Source: Ardenticatenaceae bacterium | GTDB lineage: Bacteria > Chloroflexota > Anaerolineae > Promineifilales > Promineifilaceae | NCBI GenBank assembly: GCA_020634235.1 | Contig: JACKCB010000001.1 | Location: 1,674,001 to 1,738,000, forward strand | Reading direction: 5' to 3' | Length of the DNA stretch: 64,000 nucleotides | Shown: positions 41,613 to 49,829 of the stretch, one piece after another | How positions within the stretch are numbered: position 1 is the first letter of the stretch | Layout of the letters: every line of letters starts with the position of its first letter | Notes under the pieces: generated by a model | Told to the model about the DNA's origin: nothing | The model's database searches: none | What the model saw: the letters and a program-made list of their open reading frames with translations, nothing else | Program-made: the position numbers and the translations under genes

Positions 41613-43718
41613 TTGGAAACCGAGCCAATCCCCCAAGAGACACGCAAAAAGCCAGGCACACGTTTTGCCCAAACCAGCAGTTGGCTGCGCCAACACCTGG
41701 ACCGCGTTCAACCCCCGGATTCCGTAATCCTGGTGGTAACTGCTCTGGTTGTTGGTGCGGGCACCGGCCTTGGCGCGGTCATCTTTGTGCGCATGCTGGC
41801 CGCGATCAACGCCATTGCCGCGGCCATGCAGGCCCGCCTGGGCGACATTCTGGGACTGTTTGTGGTAATGGGGCTGGCCGGCCTCATCGTGGGGTGGATT
41901 GTGGCTCGCTGGGCCAGCGAAGCCAAGGGGCATGGCGTGCCAGAAGTGATGGAGGCCATTGCCCTGCGCGGTGGGCGCATTCGCCCGCGCGTAGCCCTGG
42001 TGAAGGTGTTGGCCTCATCCATCACCATTGGAGCCGGTGGCTCAGCCGGCCGCGAGGGGCCAATTGTGCAGGTTGGCTCAGCACTTGGCTCTACCATCGG
42101 ACAACTGCTCCACTTCTCCGCTGACCGGGTCACCATCCTGGTGGCTTGTGGCGCGGCGGCGGGCATTGCGGCCACATTCAACGCCCCTATTTCCGGCTCC
42201 ATCTTCGCCCTGGAGGTGATTCTGGCGCGCTTCACGTCGCGCTATTTTGGTGCCGTGGTGATTAGCTCTGTCTCGGCCAGCATTGTGGCCCGGGCTTTTC
42301 TCAGCGACCAGCCGGCATTCACCGTGCCCGCCTATCCGCTGCACCATCTGGGGGAAATCCCCATCTACATTCTGCTGGGGCTGTTGTCGGCCCTGGTGGC
42401 GGTGTTGTTCATCCGGGTGCTGTACCGGGTAGAGGGGCTGTTTGATCACTGGGAGATCCCGCTGGCCGTTAAGACGATGATTGGCATGTTGTTGACGGCC
42501 GGCGTGGCGCTGCTGCTCCCCGGCCGGGGCGTGTTAGGCCCCGGTCTCCACCTCATCGGTGAAGCCATCGCCGAAGACATCAACCTCTCGGTGCAAATGT
42601 TGCTGGCCCTGCTGGTGCTAAAGCTGCTGGCCACCAGCTTCACCCTGGGTTCCGGCAACTCCGGTGGCGTTTTTGCCCCCAGCCTGTTTATGGGGGCGGC
42701 CCTGGGCGGCATTGTGGGCAGCGTAGGGCACAGCCTGTGGCCCAGCGTGGTTGTGGACCCCGGCGCATACGCCATTGTGGGCATGGCCGCCGTCTTTTCC
42801 GGTGCCGCTCGCGCCCCCATCACCGCCGTGCTCATCGTCTTCGAAATGTCCAACGACTACAAGCTGATTCTGCCGCTGATGATGGCCACCGTGCTCTCCA
42901 CCTTCCTGGCCGAGCACCTCTTCGCCGAGTCGATTTACACGCTGAAATTAAAGCTGAAGGGCATCAATCTGCAGCAGGGGCGAGACATGGACATCATGCA
43001 AGGGCTGTTGGTACGCGAGGCCATGACCGCCACACCCTATGTGGTGGAATACACCATGCCGCTGGACGAGTTGGGCGCCTTCTTCCAGCAGACCCACAGC
43101 CACAGCTTCCCGGTTGTCGACGAGGATCACCACCTCAAGGGCATGATCAGTATCCGCGATTACGAGCACGCTTTGGAAACCCACAGCGATGCCGTGAGCC
43201 ATCTGAAGGTGGCAGACATAGCCACCATGGGCGAAATTTTGGTGGCGTATGAGGACGAGCCCATGGGCGACGCCCTGCAGCGCATTGCCGTGCGCGACAT
43301 CAACAAGCTGCCGGTGGTCTCGCGGCAGGACCCGGGGCGCGTGGTGGGCGTTATCCGGCGGCGAGACATTATCCGCGCCTACAACGTGGCGGCCACGCGC
43401 CGCCGGCAAGACCGGGCCTCCAGCAGCGCCCACCTGGAGCCGGAAGATGAGATGACTTTTGTAGAGATGGGGGTGACGCTAGACAGCCAGGCCGCCAACC
43501 AAACGCTGGCCCGCCTGGCCACCATCTTGCCGCACGACTGTGTGATCGTCTCTGTGCGCCGCCGGGGGACGCTGCTCATTCCGCATGGCGACACAACACT
43601 CCGGCCGGGGGACCGGGTGACCGCCTTCTTGCGCAATTCGGACGCGGAGCGGCTGCGCGACTGTGTGCTGGGCGTCCCGGCCGGGAACAACACCCAGGAC
43701 CAACCCTCACCCCCATAA
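41613..43718 (+). CDS. ClC chloride channel/antiporter with CBS pair and TrkA-C domain
   Basis: 701 residues. The ClC membrane core has all anion-selectivity signatures: GAGGSAGREGP (with the gating Glu), GSGNSGGVFAPSLFMG, and GAARAPITAVLIVFEM. The C-terminal cytoplasmic part has two CBS domains (MTATPYVVEYTMPLDELGAFF, then LKVADIATMGEILVAYEDEPMGDAL), ending with a TrkA-C/RCK-C-like domain (TLARLATILPHDCVIVSVRRRGTLLIPHGDTTLRPGDRV). The gating Glu is retained, which allows H+/Cl- exchange. Start is TTG (41613), with AAGGA 7 bp upstream; the two CBS domains suggest nucleotide control. Confidence 0.95.
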   Translation: METEPIPQETRKKPGTRFAQTSSWLRQHLDRVQPPDSVILVVTALVVGAGTGLGAVIFVRMLAAINAIAAAMQARLGDILGLFVVMGLAGLIVGWIVARWASEAKGHGVPEVMEAIALRGGRIRPRVALVKVLASSITIGAGGSAGREGPIVQVGSALGSTIGQLLHFSADRVTILVACGAAAGIAATFNAPISGSIFALEVILARFTSRYFGAVVISSVSASIVARAFLSDQPAFTVPAYPLHHLGEIPIYILLGLLSALVAVLFIRVLYRVEGLFDHWEIPLAVKTMIGMLLTAGVALLLPGRGVLGPGLHLIGEAIAEDINLSVQMLLALLVLKLLATSFTLGSGNSGGVFAPSLFMGAALGGIVGSVGHSLWPSVVVDPGAYAIVGMAAVFSGAARAPITAVLIVFEMSNDYKLILPLMMATVLSTFLAEHLFAESIYTLKLKLKGINLQQGRDMDIMQGLLVREAMTATPYVVEYTMPLDELGAFFQQTHSHSFPVVDEDHHLKGMISIRDYEHALETHSDAVSHLKVADIATMGEILVAYEDEPMGDALQRIAVRDINKLPVVSRQDPGRVVGVIRRRDIIRAYNVAATRRRQDRASSSAHLEPEDEMTFVEMGVTLDSQAANQTLARLATILPHDCVIVSVRRRGTLLIPHGDTTLRPGDRVTAFLRNSDAERLRDCVLGVPAGNNTQDQPSPP

Positions 43719-43721
43719 ACG

Positions 43722-43748
43722 AAAAACGGGCGCTGCCGGAGCGCCCGT
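43722..43748 (-). terminator. Terminator of greA (possibly shared with the ClC gene)
   Basis: A 9-bp stem ACGGGCGCT (43726-43734)/AGCGCCCGT (43740-43748) with a 5-nt loop. On the reverse strand five T follow the stem (43722-43726). On the + strand there is only a weak T-rich tail. Confidence 0.75.
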
Positions 43749-43777
43749 CTGGTTCTCTCTGGCTGGTTTAGCCGCGT

Positions 43778-44251
43778 TTACTCGATGGCCACCACGCGCA
43801 GGTAAAGCTCATCCCCGGCCGGGGTGGAGACCGTCACCTGCTGGTTCAAGCGCGCTCCCAACAGCGCCCGGCCAAACGGCGATTCATTTGAGATATACCC
43901 ATTAGACGGGTTCGCCTCATGCGCGCCCACAATGCGATACGTTTCCCGCTCATCCACGCCATCTTCCACCACCGTTACCGTGCTGCCAACCCGTACCCGG
44001 TCCGTTGGCCCATCATCCTTAATCACCTGAGCGCGCCGCTGCGCATCCTCCAGGTCGCGGATCCGCGCCTCCATCATGCCCTGCTCCTGCTTGGCATAAT
44101 CGTAGTCCGCATTCTCCGACAAATCCCCCTGGCGGATAGCCTCTTGCAGCTTCCGGGCAATCTCCGGCCGCTTCACATTCTTCAGATATTCAAGCTCTTC
44201 CTTGATCTTCTGCAAGCCTTCTTCAGTCAGGTACACAACATTATTACTCAT
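43778..44251 (-). CDS. greA: Transcription elongation factor GreA
   Basis: 157 residues, standard length. The N-terminal coiled coil has the catalytic acidic tip in DLSENADYDYAKQEQ, flanked by LTEEGLQKIKEELEYLKNVKRPEIARKLQEA; the C-terminal domain ends ISNESPFGRALLGARLNQQVTVSTPAGDELYLRVV. It rescues backtracked RNA polymerase by stimulating cleavage of the transcript. The ATG at 44249-44251 is the family start. The promoter is about 150 bp upstream, leaving a long leader with a GC-rich hairpin. Confidence 0.97.
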   Translation of the reverse strand: MSNNVVYLTEEGLQKIKEELEYLKNVKRPEIARKLQEAIRQGDLSENADYDYAKQEQGMMEARIRDLEDAQRRAQVIKDDGPTDRVRVGSTVTVVEDGVDERETYRIVGAHEANPSNGYISNESPFGRALLGARLNQQVTVSTPAGDELYLRVVAIE

Positions 44252-44355
44252 GATCACCAACTCTTCTACAAAACATCCAGGCCAATCCGGCACAACACAC
44301 CGGCCGGGTAGCCCCACTTTCTGGCATGGGCAGGCACAACTACACGTAAACAAGA

Positions 44356-44374
44356 ACCCCGCCAGGAGCGGGGT
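44356..44374 (-). terminator. Hairpin in the greA leader, possible attenuator
   Basis: A 7-bp GC stem ACCCCGC (44356-44362)/GCGGGGT (44368-44374) with a 5-nt loop. On the reverse strand it is followed by TCTTGTTT, a broken T-tract. It lies between the predicted greA promoter and the coding region. The E. coli greA leader has an attenuator giving the GraL RNA; this may be a functional counterpart. Confidence 0.4.
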
Positions 44375-44407
44375 AAAAGCATTGCCTCACCAGATAACAC
44401 GACCCAT

Positions 44408-44436
44408 AGTATACCTTACTCAAACCCACGTGTCTA
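44408..44436 (-). promoter_or_regulatory. Predicted promoter of greA
   Basis: Reverse strand TAGACA (44431-44436), 17 bp, TATACT (44408-44413). The predicted start lies about 150 nt upstream of the GreA ATG. Confidence 0.55.
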
Positions 44437-44539
44437 TTCGCCAGGCGGCGCGGCCAGCAATTACCCCGCTGAAGACGGCCAATATTCATCTTGGATTAAG
44501 CGTATCCCCCTGTCATCCAACAGGCGGCGTTCGGTGCGT

Positions 44540-45343
44540 ATGGCCGCATTCAGTGATAAAATGGGGCACATGCTACAGGAACCTGAATCACTTCCTCCCC
44601 CCGGCACACGGGTGGCCCTTGCCATCGGTGCGCCGCTCATAGGGGCCATTATTCTGAGCACACTGCTCGCAACGTTGTTAGGCGATCGTCCTGGCCAGGA
44701 CCCGGCCGGGACGGCCAGCACCGCCCTGATCCTCGGTTGGGTGGGCATCATCAGTTGGCTCATTGGCCTGCGCTGGTACGGGCGCGATGGCCTGGGGCTG
44801 CGCGGCAAGCGCCCCCTCTATGCCAGCATCGGCTTTGCCGTAATGGGCTGGGTCGCCATCATGCTGGTACGGGTTATCCTGGTCGCCAGCAACCCGGAAA
44901 AGCTCATCGCCGACGGCTTTGGCCGCACCTTCCTCTATTTACTCGTCTTCGAAGCCTTCTGCGTCCAGTTGTGGCTTTTTGGGCTGGTCTTTCGCAGCAT
45001 CGCCGACTGGCGCGGTCCACTGACCGCCGCCATTACCAGCGGCATCATCTTCGGCGCTGTGGCCCACCAATTCTTCCAGGAATCCTATATCACCGGCTGG
45101 GGCGCTATTCTCGCCTTCATGGCCTGGGGCGTCTTCTACGGCCTCATCCGGCTGCGCACCGGCAGCTTCCTGGGCATAGCCCTGGTACAGGCCATGCAAA
45201 CCCTGACCACCTGGTACATCCTGCTCCCCCAAGACCCGCCAGCCATCGACCAACTGCAAAATTTCTACCTGGTCAGCAGCGCGCTGCTCGTCATCTTCAT
45301 GTGGCGGTTGTGGCCCAAAACCGAGGAGGATTATCGTGTCTAA
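44540..45343 (+). CDS. CPBP-like membrane protein with incomplete active site
   Basis: About 267 residues with seven or eight helices. The conserved core of CPBP (CAAX protease/bacteriocin-processing) proteins is recognisable in FEAFCVQLWLFGLVFRSIADWRGPLTAAITSGIIFGAVAHQFFQ. The diglutamate is only EA, and the second metal-binding His (usually HxxxN) appears replaced in ALVQAMQT, while the His of FGAVAH is kept. Protease activity is therefore doubtful. The start is uncertain: GTG 44534, ATG 44540, 44561 or 44570. It overlaps the next gene by 8 bp, so the two are translationally coupled. Confidence 0.65.
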   Translation: MAAFSDKMGHMLQEPESLPPPGTRVALAIGAPLIGAIILSTLLATLLGDRPGQDPAGTASTALILGWVGIISWLIGLRWYGRDGLGLRGKRPLYASIGFAVMGWVAIMLVRVILVASNPEKLIADGFGRTFLYLLVFEAFCVQLWLFGLVFRSIADWRGPLTAAITSGIIFGAVAHQFFQESYITGWGAILAFMAWGVFYGLIRLRTGSFLGIALVQAMQTLTTWYILLPQDPPAIDQLQNFYLVSSALLVIFMWRLWPKTEEDYRV

Positions 45344-46220
45344 AGTCAACGTGCAGGTGGTAAACCGGCTGCGGCTGGTGTCGGCGGTACTCGCCGGCAG
45401 CCAATGGCCGGCCTACGAGCAAGAACAGATGGGGGCACATGCCGTCCATCCGCATGCCAAAGCCACCCGCCACTATGTATCTGACTACGCCGACCACCCG
45501 GCCGTGACAACCATCAATGCCCTGCTCCCGGCCGGGTTAGACCTGAGCGAGCTGTTTTCCACCGCCGTACGCTGCAACTGGCCCACGTTCGAGCCGCAAG
45601 AACCCCTCCCCGGCCGGTTCAGCGACGGCACCTGGGCCAGCCAGTTGGGCGATTTCTACGTCGAGACCGCCCTGGCCGCCTTCTTCTGGGCCGAGCAGGC
45701 TGCCCCCTGGGCCGATGCCGAAAACGACCTGCGTCGCATCTTCAACAACGACAACCTCTACCAGCTTCTTAGCCAGCTCAGCGGCACACCGCCGGCCCAA
45801 GACCTGGTCATCATGCCTAACCTGAACTACCCGGCCCTGCAGGCCGTCGTCGCCAGCAACCGCGACCACATCTACCTGCTGCTGCCGCCGCCCAAAGCAG
45901 TGGGCGAATCACCCCCCTGGCCCTACCGGGATGGCGTCGATTGGGTACTGGCCGAAAGCTGCTACCAGTTATCTGGCTTCTTCCTGGCCGAAAACCTGGC
46001 CCGGCTGGCCCCGCGCCAACAAACGCTGCTGCGCCACGCCATCACCATTACCTACCTGGGCCAGGCACAAGATGAAGCTTCCGCCCTGTTCTACACCATT
46101 CGCTGCAAGAAAGAAGACAATCTACCAGAGATTAACGCTGCCGTAGACGTGGTACGCGACTATCTCACCAACCCGGCCGGGGCCGACCTGGCCCTCCGCC
46201 TGGACACCGCCCTCACTTAG
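45336..46220 (+). CDS. Hypothetical protein coupled to the CPBP-like gene
   Basis: 294 residues, soluble, no signal peptide. I do not recognise a family. The protein is rich in aromatic and acidic residues, with blocks FSDGTWASQLGDFYVETALAAFFWAEQAAPWADAENDLRRIFNNDNLYQLLSQL and VIMPNLNYPALQAVVASNRDHIYLLLPPPKAV, then DEASALFYTIRCKKEDNLPEINAAVDVVRDYL. Overlap of 8 bp with the upstream gene suggests a functional partner. The enoyl-CoA hydratase starts 38 bp later. Confidence 0.7.
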   Translation: MSKVNVQVVNRLRLVSAVLAGSQWPAYEQEQMGAHAVHPHAKATRHYVSDYADHPAVTTINALLPAGLDLSELFSTAVRCNWPTFEPQEPLPGRFSDGTWASQLGDFYVETALAAFFWAEQAAPWADAENDLRRIFNNDNLYQLLSQLSGTPPAQDLVIMPNLNYPALQAVVASNRDHIYLLLPPPKAVGESPPWPYRDGVDWVLAESCYQLSGFFLAENLARLAPRQQTLLRHAITITYLGQAQDEASALFYTIRCKKEDNLPEINAAVDVVRDYLTNPAGADLALRLDTALT

Positions 46221-46258
46221 TTCGCCCCTGCCGCACCCCCTCTTCAGGAGAACTCCCG

Positions 46259-47032
46259 ATGACCTACGAATACATCCTCATCCAGACAGAGCAAAAAGTG
46301 GGCCTGGTCCAGTTCAACCGGCCGCGGGCCCTCAACGCCCTCAACCGTGAAATGGTCTCCGAAACCGTCGCCGCCCTGGAATCCTTCGACCGCGACCCCG
46401 GCGTCGGCTGCATGGTCATCACCGGCAGCGAACGCGCCTTTGCCGCCGGGGCCGACATCAAGCAAATGGCCCAGGCCACACCGGTAGACATGCTGGACAA
46501 CCCCTTCATCGACTACTGGGACCGGCTGCGCCGCCTCAACAAGCCCGTTATTGCCGCCGTCTCCGGCTTCTGCCTGGGCGGGGGCTGCGAGCTGGCCATG
46601 GCCTGCGACATGATCATCGCCAGCGAGAGCGCCCAGTTTGGCCAGCCAGAGATTAACCTGGGCGTCATTCCCGGCGCCGGCGGCACCCAGCGGCTAACCC
46701 GTGCCGTGGGCAAAGCGCTGGCCATGGAAATGGTCCTCAACGACCGCCGCCTGAGCGCCGACGAAGCGGCCCGCTTCGGCCTGGTCAACCGCGTGGTGCC
46801 CACCGAAAGCTACCTGGCCGAAGCGATGAAATTCGCCGCCCAGATTGCCGCCCGCGCGCCGGTAGCCATTCGCCTGGCCAAAGAAGCCATCAACGCCGTG
46901 TACGAGATGCCGCTGCAAGCCGGCCTGGCCTACGAGCGCCGCCTCTTCTACATGCTCTTCGCCACCGAGGACCAGAAAGAGGGCATGGACGCCTTTGTCA
47001 ACAAGCGCCCGGCCAACTGGCAGGGCAAATAA
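46259..47032 (+). CDS. Enoyl-CoA hydratase
   Basis: 257-residue crotonase-fold enzyme that hydrates trans-2-enoyl-CoA. Both catalytic Glu residues are present: Glu111 in GGGCELAMACDM and Glu131 in GQPEINLGVIPGAGGTQRL. The oxyanion hole segment is AFAAGADIKQM. Length and order match short-chain enoyl-CoA hydratase. With the acyl-CoA dehydrogenase and ETF genes 38 kb away it covers the first two steps of beta-oxidation. A GGAGAACTCCCG site precedes the ATG. Confidence 0.96.
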   Translation: MTYEYILIQTEQKVGLVQFNRPRALNALNREMVSETVAALESFDRDPGVGCMVITGSERAFAAGADIKQMAQATPVDMLDNPFIDYWDRLRRLNKPVIAAVSGFCLGGGCELAMACDMIIASESAQFGQPEINLGVIPGAGGTQRLTRAVGKALAMEMVLNDRRLSADEAARFGLVNRVVPTESYLAEAMKFAAQIAARAPVAIRLAKEAINAVYEMPLQAGLAYERRLFYMLFATEDQKEGMDAFVNKRPANWQGK

Positions 47033-47052
47033 TCGCCCCGGGTCATTGACAA

Positions 47053-48027
47053 TTGCTTGTCCACCTCGCCTATCCCCCTGAGGCTGATGAGCTGGCCAGC
47101 TTGCAGGCGCAGCTAGACCCGGCCGTGTCGCTGACCCTGGGGCCGGCGCGCCCCACCCCGGCCGGGTATCATGTCCTCGTCTCCGGCCGGGCCGAACGCG
47201 CCGACCTGACCGCCAGCCCCCACCTGCACACCGTCATCGTACCCTGGGCCGGCATCCCCCTGCCACTGCGCCAACTACTGGCCGATTTCCCACACCTGGC
47301 GCTGTACAACCTGCACCACAACGCCGCGCCCGTGGCCGAGCTGGCCCTGGCCCTGCTGCTGGCCGCGGCCAAATTCATTGTGCCTTTCGACCAATCCCTG
47401 CGCCACCACGATTGGACACCGCGCTACCAACCCTCCCCGGCCGGGCTGCTAAACGACAAAACAGCCCTCATCCTGGGCTATGGGGCGATTGGGCAGCGCG
47501 TGGCCCGCGCCTGCGCGGCGCTGGGGATGCAGGTGCTGGCCACCCGGCGGCAGATTACCCAGGCCGGCCGCGATGGCGTGGCCGAAATCCACCCGCCCGA
47601 GGCCCTGCCCCACCTGCTGCCCCAGGCCCACGCGCTCATCATCTGCCTGCCGCAGACGCCGCAAACCACCGGGCTGCTGGGCGCGGCCGAGCTGGCCCTG
47701 CTCCCGGCCGGGGCGGTACTGGTGAATATTGGCCGCGGCCCCATTGTGGACGAAGCCGCCCTCTACCACGCCCTGCGCGCCGGCCATCTGCGCGCCGCCG
47801 GGCTAGACGTGTGGTACAACTACCCGGCCGGGGTAGACGACCGCCGCCACACCCCAGCCAGCAGCTTCCCCTTCCACGAACTGGACAACGTCGTCCTCAG
47901 CCCACACCGCGGTGGCGCAACGGATGAAACCGGCCGGCTGCGCATGACCCACCTGGCCCGCCTGCTCAACGGCCTGGCCCGTGGAGAAACAGTACCCGGC
48001 CGGGTTGACCTGGCCGCCGGCTACTAA
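47053..48027 (+). CDS. D-2-hydroxyacid dehydrogenase family NAD-dependent enzyme
   Basis: 324 residues. Rossmann dinucleotide loop GYGAIGQRVARACAALGMQVLATRR, the family signature NIGRGPIVDEAALYHALRAGHLRAAGLDVW, and the His of the catalytic pair in LSPHRGGATDETGRLR; the Arg of the triad is in IICLPQTPQTTGLLG-VNIGRG context. The N-terminus starts at a TTG (47053) without a strong ribosome binding site. Substrate is not determined; such enzymes act on phosphoglycerate, glyoxylate, formate or lactate-type acids. Confidence 0.88.
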   Translation: MLVHLAYPPEADELASLQAQLDPAVSLTLGPARPTPAGYHVLVSGRAERADLTASPHLHTVIVPWAGIPLPLRQLLADFPHLALYNLHHNAAPVAELALALLLAAAKFIVPFDQSLRHHDWTPRYQPSPAGLLNDKTALILGYGAIGQRVARACAALGMQVLATRRQITQAGRDGVAEIHPPEALPHLLPQAHALIICLPQTPQTTGLLGAAELALLPAGAVLVNIGRGPIVDEAALYHALRAGHLRAAGLDVWYNYPAGVDDRRHTPASSFPFHELDNVVLSPHRGGATDETGRLRMTHLARLLNGLARGETVPGRVDLAAGY

Positions 48028-48143
48028 ACAGCCCGCCAACCGCAGTTGATCATTTCCCCATATACCCGTATCATCCCCCTGTGCGGCAATGCAGCCCACC
48101 CAAAACCTGCCCGGCACAGCAGACATCCACAGGACATTAGCTC

Positions 48144-49781
48144 ATGCTTATTACCAGTAACCTCTCCCTGGCCTACGGGCCACGGGTCCTCTTCAAAGAC
48201 GTCAACCTGAAATTCCTACCCGGCAACTGCTACGGCCTCATCGGCCCCAACGGTGCCGGCAAATCCACCTTCCTCAAAATCCTGTCCGGCGAGATAGAAC
48301 CCTCCACCGGCGAGGTCATCATCAGCCCCAACGAACGCCTGGCCATCTTGCAGCAAGACCAGTTCGCCTTCGACGAATACACCGTCATGGACACCGTCAT
48401 CATGGGCCACCGCCAGTTGTACGAAGTGATGAAAGCCCGCGACGCCCTCTACAACAAGCCCGACTTCTCCGAAGCCGATGGCCTGATCGCCGCCGAACTG
48501 GAAACCACCTTTGCCGAGATGAACGGCTACGAGGCCGAGTCTGAAGCCGCCTCGCTGCTGAAAGGGCTGGGCATTGACGAAGATCTGCTGGAGCGGCGCA
48601 TGCGCGACCTGGAAGGCGGGCAGAAGGTGCGCGTGCTGCTCGCCCAGGCCATGTTCGGCAATCCCGATATCCTGCTGCTGGATGAGCCAACCAACCAGCT
48701 AGACCTGAAAACCATCCGCTGGCTGGAAGATTTCCTCATGCGCTTCAACAACACGCTCATCGTCGTCTCGCATGACCGGCACTTTCTCAACGACGTCTGC
48801 ACCCACATCGCCGACATCGATTTCAACAAGATCCAGCTCTACGTGGGCAACTACGAATTCTGGTACGAAGCCAGCCAACTGGCCATGCAGCAGCGCAAGA
48901 ACGAGAGCAAGCGGCGCGAAGACAAGATCAAGGAGCTGGAAGCCTTTGTCCGCCGTTTCAGCGCCAACGTGGCCAAGGCGCGGCAGGCCACCTCGCGCAA
49001 AAAGCTCATCGACAAGCTAACGATAGACGAGCTGCCAGCCAGTTCGCGCCGCTTCCCTTACATTAGTTTCGACCCCGGCCGGGCCTGTGGCAAAGTCGTG
49101 CTGCGCGCCAAAAACCTGAGCAAATCAATCGACGGCGAGCCCCTGCTGCGCGATTTCAGCCTGGAGGTCAATCAGGGGGACAAAATCGCCTTCATCGGCG
49201 AAAACGACCTGGCCAAAACCGTCCTGTTCGACATACTGGCCGGGGAACTAGAGCCAGACAGCGGCAGCTACGAGTGGGGCATCACCATCAGCCTCTCCTA
49301 CTTCCCCAAAGAAAACAGCCACTTCTTCGACACCGACGTGAACCTGGTAGAGTGGCTGCGCCAGTATTCACCGGAGGACGACAGCGAAACTTACCTGCGG
49401 GGCATCCTGGGGCGCATGTTGTTTTCCGGGGAGGAGGCCCTGAAGCAGGCCCGCGTCCTCTCCGGCGGCGAGAAGGTGCGCTGCATGCTCTCGCGCATGA
49501 TGCTCAGCAAAGCCAACGTGCTGCTGCTGGACGAACCCACCAACCACCTGGACCTGGAAGCCATCACCGCCCTGAACCAGGGGCTGATCAAGTTCCCGGA
49601 AGTGGTACTGTTTGCCTCCCACGACTACGAGTTTGTGAACACCATCGCCAACCGGATCGTGGAGATCACCCCCGGCGGCATCATCGACCGGGTGATGACC
49701 TTTGAAGATTACCTGGAAAACGAAGAGGTAGAACAACTGCGGCAATCCTATTACCACGGCGAACACCCGCTGCGCCTCTAA
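48144..49781 (+). CDS. ABC-F ATPase of the YbiT type
   Basis: 545 residues with two ABC domains joined by a helical linker carrying FSANVAKARQATSRKK, the hallmark of YbiT-type translation factors that act at the ribosomal E site. The first Walker A is GPNGAGKST, the first signature LEGGQKVR, and the Walker B LLLDEPTN; the second signature is LSGGEKVR and the second Walker B LLLDEPTNHLD. The second Walker A is unusual, GENDLAKTV, lacking the Gly before Lys. ABC-F proteins regulate translation or give resistance to ribosome-targeting antibiotics; YbiT types are regarded as regulatory. Confidence 0.9.
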   Translation: MLITSNLSLAYGPRVLFKDVNLKFLPGNCYGLIGPNGAGKSTFLKILSGEIEPSTGEVIISPNERLAILQQDQFAFDEYTVMDTVIMGHRQLYEVMKARDALYNKPDFSEADGLIAAELETTFAEMNGYEAESEAASLLKGLGIDEDLLERRMRDLEGGQKVRVLLAQAMFGNPDILLLDEPTNQLDLKTIRWLEDFLMRFNNTLIVVSHDRHFLNDVCTHIADIDFNKIQLYVGNYEFWYEASQLAMQQRKNESKRREDKIKELEAFVRRFSANVAKARQATSRKKLIDKLTIDELPASSRRFPYISFDPGRACGKVVLRAKNLSKSIDGEPLLRDFSLEVNQGDKIAFIGENDLAKTVLFDILAGELEPDSGSYEWGITISLSYFPKENSHFFDTDVNLVEWLRQYSPEDDSETYLRGILGRMLFSGEEALKQARVLSGGEKVRCMLSRMMLSKANVLLLDEPTNHLDLEAITALNQGLIKFPEVVLFASHDYEFVNTIANRIVEITPGGIIDRVMTFEDYLENEEVEQLRQSYYHGEHPLRL

Positions 49782-49829
49782 GGGTCCGTGTCTGAACGGC
49801 TGCTGGCCGGGTTTGCAACAGGGCCATCT

